From positions 744,001 through 808,000 of the forward strand of contig CBDCOU010000003.1 in assembly GCA_965219935.1 (NCBI GenBank): 64,000 bases of DNA. Direction: 5' to 3'. The DNA is from Bin34 sp965219935 (lineage in GTDB: Bacteria; Chloroflexota; Anaerolineae; Caldilineales; Caldilineaceae). Made by a program: the position numbers and the translations under genes. Under the pieces are notes generated by a model. The model was given only the letters and a program-made list of their open reading frames with translations. It was not told where the DNA came from and did not search any database. This document shows, one piece after another, positions 61,199-64,000 of the stretch (its first letter is position 1; each line of letters starts with the position of its first letter).

Positions 61199-63022
61199 TC
61201 ATCGCTGCAACTGTCCTTCGTAAATGCTCCGGTAAATCGACGACGACTCCCAGAGATCGCGGTGCGTGCCCAACCCGGCAACACGGCCCTTGTCCAACAG
61301 CAGGATTTTGTCGGCCCTGCGGACCGTGCTGAGGCGCTGGGCAATCACGATGGAAGTTCGATTCGCCATCAGGTTGTCGAGGGCAGCCTGGATCAACCGC
61401 TCGGTTTCGGTGTCCACACTGGAGGTGGCATCGTCCAAAATCAGGATTTTGGGGTTCACAATCAAGGCGCGCGCAATGGAAAGGCGTTGCCTCTGCCCGC
61501 CGGACAGGGTGATGCCCCGCTCTCCCACCCGGGAGGCGTACTGCTGCGGCATCTCCATGATGAAGTCGTGTGCCTGTGCCGCCTTGGCCGCCTCCACGAT
61601 CTGATCCTGGTCTGGATTGTCCAGGCCAAAACCGATGTTTTCGCGGATCGATGTGGCAAACAGGACTGGATCCTGCAGGACACTTGCCACCTGTCGCCGC
61701 AAGGAGTGCAGCTGAACATCCCGGACATCGATTCCGTCAATCAGCACCCGGCCGCCGGAGGCTTCGTAGAAACGCGGAATCAGGTTGATGAGTGTCGACT
61801 TCCCGGATCCGGTCGCGCCGAGCAAGGCCAGAATCTCGCCGGCCTGCAACTCAAACGAGACATCGGTGATGGCGCGGTTGGCGGGAGTGTAGTTGAAGGA
61901 GACACGCTCGAATTCGATGTCGCCCCGGATGGGCGGCAGCGGTGGGGTGCCGTCCCCGTCTGAGATGGCCGACTTGGTATCGAGGACTTCGAACACCCGT
62001 TCGCTGGATGCACCGGCCATGGCGACGAAGGGAACGATCATGCCCATGCGTCGAATCGGCATGATCAACTGGGCCAGATAGGTCATAAAGGCCAACAACT
62101 CGCCCAACGACAGGGACTGGTTGATGACTTCCCTCCCGCCGAAATAGATCACCACCACTGACCCAAGACCCGCCAGGAGGTCGAGCAGGGGAATCCGCAC
62201 GGAACGCATCCGGGCCGCCTCGGCCGAGTGCTCGAACCACACCGAATTGGCCGCGTTGTACGCCCCCACTTGCGCTTTTTCCTGGGCAAAAGCCTTGACG
62301 ACTCGGATGCCCCGCAGGTTCTGTTCAAGAACCGTGGTCAACACACCCAGTTGCTTTTGGATTTCCATCGACAGTGGGCGATAGGCCTTGGCGAATTTCC
62401 AGGCCAGCCACGTGAGCGGAGGAATGACCAGCATGGCCAGAATGGCCAAGAGGGGATCCATCGCAAATAGAACCACAGCGGTGGCGATCATCAGGAACAG
62501 GGCATTGACGATGCCCAGCAACGCACGACCGGTCAGGAATCGCAACCGTTCCACATCCTGAGCCGCCCGGGACAGCAGGTCCCCGGCCGTGGACCGATCG
62601 TGAAACCGAAAGGATAGGCTGCACAGCTTGTGGTAGAGGGCGTTGCGCAGCCTGTAGGCCACGGACTGCGAGACCACCTCCGAGTTGACCCCCGCCAAGT
62701 AGGTGAATCCGCCGCGCAACAGGCTCAACAGCAACAGGATCGCCACCGACGCCATGACGAGTCCCATCTTGTCGGTCGCCAGGGCCGGCGGAATCGCCTC
62801 CGCAACCCATTGGGGAATGCCCGCGTGAAGGGGTTCCTCGCCGATTCCCGAATCGACGATCCACTTGACAAACTGGGGAATGACGAGGGTGACGATCGTT
62901 TGTCCGATCGTTCCCACATAGGCGCCCGCCACGTTCAGTTTGTGGTGGCGCAACAGCCGCAGGGGCCTTAGGTATAACTCTAAGCCGGATGGCGAGGGTT
63001 GGTCGGACGCGGCGGCAGCCAT
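61199..63022 (-). CDS. Heterodimeric ABC exporter subunit (degenerate ATP site)
   Basis: A 607-residue half exporter with six helices and an ATPase: Walker A GATGSGKSTLINLIPR, Q-loop ASVLQDPVLFATS, signature LSGGQRQRLSIARAL, Walker B ILILDDATSSVD (Asp in place of Glu), H-loop IVIAQRLST (His to Gln). Both changes lie in one ATP site, and the partner's signature is LSVGQ, so that composite site is doubly degenerate while the other keeps LSGGQ, Glu and His. This is the asymmetry known from BmrCD, TM287/288 and TAP. The gene is first in its operon, 37 bp before the partner, behind a TTGTTC-16-TACAAT promoter. Confidence 0.92.
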   Translation of the reverse strand: MAAAASDQPSPSGLELYLRPLRLLRHHKLNVAGAYVGTIGQTIVTLVIPQFVKWIVDSGIGEEPLHAGIPQWVAEAIPPALATDKMGLVMASVAILLLLSLLRGGFTYLAGVNSEVVSQSVAYRLRNALYHKLCSLSFRFHDRSTAGDLLSRAAQDVERLRFLTGRALLGIVNALFLMIATAVVLFAMDPLLAILAMLVIPPLTWLAWKFAKAYRPLSMEIQKQLGVLTTVLEQNLRGIRVVKAFAQEKAQVGAYNAANSVWFEHSAEAARMRSVRIPLLDLLAGLGSVVVIYFGGREVINQSLSLGELLAFMTYLAQLIMPIRRMGMIVPFVAMAGASSERVFEVLDTKSAISDGDGTPPLPPIRGDIEFERVSFNYTPANRAITDVSFELQAGEILALLGATGSGKSTLINLIPRFYEASGGRVLIDGIDVRDVQLHSLRRQVASVLQDPVLFATSIRENIGFGLDNPDQDQIVEAAKAAQAHDFIMEMPQQYASRVGERGITLSGGQRQRLSIARALIVNPKILILDDATSSVDTETERLIQAALDNLMANRTSIVIAQRLSTVRRADKILLLDKGRVAGLGTHRDLWESSSIYRSIYEGQLQR

Positions 63023-63466
63023 TGGGGGAACCGGTCCGTGCCCTGTTTGACAATCTCGGCACAGACCGCTCTGTTGAATTTATTGTAATGCACAGTGATC
63101 CACGAACAAAATCTGGTGCTGAGGCAGTGCAGGCCGGGACAGGTCGTTTGCCTGCCCGCGCCGCCCACATTTGGGCTCCGCACCAAATCCGATGGAAGAT
63201 TGTGGTATTGACGTCTTTGGCGTCAGCTGAGTGATAGAATCGCCCTTGGTGCCGTGGTGAGTCCCCGGTGACGCACACGGTATGCGACGGTTGGCTGGAC
63301 GTTGTTGGGAACGTGGTTATCCAGAGTTGTCCTCAACGGTGTTTGCAAACCGACTTCGCGCTGTGGAGTGCTCCCACCATTGGGCTACGGGAGGCGTCGG
63401 GCGCGTGCCAAACCCCATGTCGTCCTTAGAAGCGCAATCCCCGAGAACAGGAAGGTAGGCGCAACC
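63023..63466. other. 444-bp divergent intergenic region
   Basis: Separates the ABC exporter operon (minus) and the terminal SDR gene (plus). Besides the minus-strand promoter candidate it holds TTGACG at 63208-63213 with TGATAG/TAGAAT (63232-63240) downstream, a possible weak promoter for the SDR gene with a leader of about 220 nt, and a short TGACG/CGTCA inverted repeat. No gene recognised. Confidence 0.45.
63082..63109 (-). promoter_or_regulatory. Promoter candidate of the second ABC exporter operon
   Basis: Minus strand TTGTTC (63109-63104), 16-bp spacer, TACAAT (63087-63082), about 60 bp upstream of the start codon. Confidence 0.45.
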
Positions 63467-64000
63467 GTGGCCGCAAACCGACTGTTCAGCCTTGACGGCG
63501 AATCCGCGCTGGTGACCGGAGGGAGCACCGGAATCGGGGCCGCCATCTCCCGGCTATTCCTGCAAATGGGTGCCCGGGTGACCATCGCTAGCCGACGGGA
63601 ATCGAAACTCGAGGCGTTCCGCAACAGTGTTCCGCAACACGCCTTGTCCCTGCATTCCGTCCCGGGTGACGTTGCCGTGGACAGTGAGCGGATCGTGGCC
63701 ACCGCCGTAGCTGCGATGGGGAGCATCAGTATCCTGGTCAACAATGCTTCCACTTCGGTGGGCAAACCCATGCGCGACATGACTGGAGCGGAGTGGCAGA
63801 CGGTCTACACCACGAATCTGGAGGCTGCGTTTCGGCTCTGTCAAAGCGCCCTGCCAAGCCTGGAAGCAAATCGCGGATGCATTCTGCACATCAGCAGCGC
63901 GAGTGCCGTCGCGGGCGACTACGATGATGCGGCCTACGTATCCAGCAAGAGTGGCTTGGAGGGTTTCAGTCGGCATCTGGCGGTGGAACTGGCAGCGGAC
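63467..64000 (+). CDS. SDR-family oxidoreductase (truncated by window end)
   Basis: The first 178 codons of a classical short-chain dehydrogenase/reductase; the gene continues beyond the window. It starts at GTG 63467 with GGAAGG upstream. Cofactor loop: LVTGGSTGIGAAISRLFL near residue 15, then IASRRESK (basic, suggesting NADP). NNAS follows near residue 90. The catalytic Ser is in LHISSASAV and the YxxxK pair in AAYVSSKSGLEG. Substrate cannot be told from the available part. It is divergent from the ABC exporter operon. Confidence 0.9.
   Translation, partial: MAANRLFSLDGESALVTGGSTGIGAAISRLFLQMGARVTIASRRESKLEAFRNSVPQHALSLHSVPGDVAVDSERIVATAVAAMGSISILVNNASTSVGKPMRDMTGAEWQTVYTTNLEAAFRLCQSALPSLEANRGCILHISSASAVAGDYDDAAYVSSKSGLEGFSRHLAVELAAD

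Noticed and set aside
1..64000. CRISPR arrays and cas genes
   Set aside because: No regularly spaced direct repeats and no Cas-like protein were found.

Overview
The window is G+C-rich, gene-dense bacterial chromosome. It most likely comes from a member of the Chloroflexota. The best clue is the 23-34 kb block, where two very large membrane proteins carry the Chlor_Arch_YYY/DUF2298 signature and a third resembles Agl23/TIGR03663; these families are typical of Chloroflexota and Archaea. A menaquinone-type prenyltransferase, secreted G5/3D-like and SpoIID-like wall proteins, and no visible LPS genes fit a Chloroflexota bacterium. The many small-molecule oxidoreductases, M20 peptidases, enolase-superfamily enzymes, PhyH dioxygenase and the AAA/PD-(D/E)XK protein resemble uncultured marine or sponge-associated Chloroflexota. 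That ecological placement is inference from gene content only.

Layout. 0.4-8.9 kb is an accessory stretch: an AAA-ATPase/PD-(D/E)XK protein, an orphan AbiEi-type antitoxin with a palindromic operator candidate, a small YkgJ/beta-propeller/Ldh-type oxidoreductase operon, an intact insertion sequence with perfect ends and an 8-bp target duplication, a single-chain nucleotidyltransferase-HEPN protein, and a decayed TnpB end. 8.9-16.3 kb is a minus-strand run: ABC ATPase, permease-GldG fusion, DUF4340 protein, APH-fold kinase and a divergent enolase. 16.6-23.1 kb holds a D-2-hydroxyacid dehydrogenase, an MFS exporter and a four-gene minus-strand operon (zinc alcohol dehydrogenase, L-rhamnose mutarotase, two M20 hydrolases).

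23.2-40 kb is the envelope region. A G5/3D-like secreted protein is followed by three giant polytopic membrane proteins, the last fused to NHL repeats. A DUF368 (undecaprenyl-phosphate translocase family) gene, ribosomal protein L33, MenA-like prenyltransferase and a SpoIID/LytB-domain protein come next. 40-63 kb contains two complete heterodimeric ABC exporters, each with one consensus and one degenerate ATP site. Between them lie housekeeping genes (signal peptidase I, gyrase A, ribosomal protein L9) and a carbohydrate/amino-acid block: Nudix, epimerase, ROK fructokinase, GalT, glutamate formimidoyltransferase, GH5-like hydrolase, PhyH dioxygenase and ManD-type dehydratase. The window ends inside an SDR dehydrogenase.

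Working together: the sugar enzymes (RhaM, zinc dehydrogenase, ManD-type dehydratase, Ldh-type oxidoreductase, ROK kinase, GalT, GH5-like) suggest use of deoxy-sugars, sugar acids and plant- or algal-type glycans. The 23-40 kb block looks like a surface-glycan assembly system with lipid-carrier recycling. Housekeeping promoters are recognisable by a recurring TATAATT-type -10 (upstream of rpmG, lepB, gyrA, rplI and the Ldh gene). No CRISPR array, rRNA or complete tRNA gene was seen.
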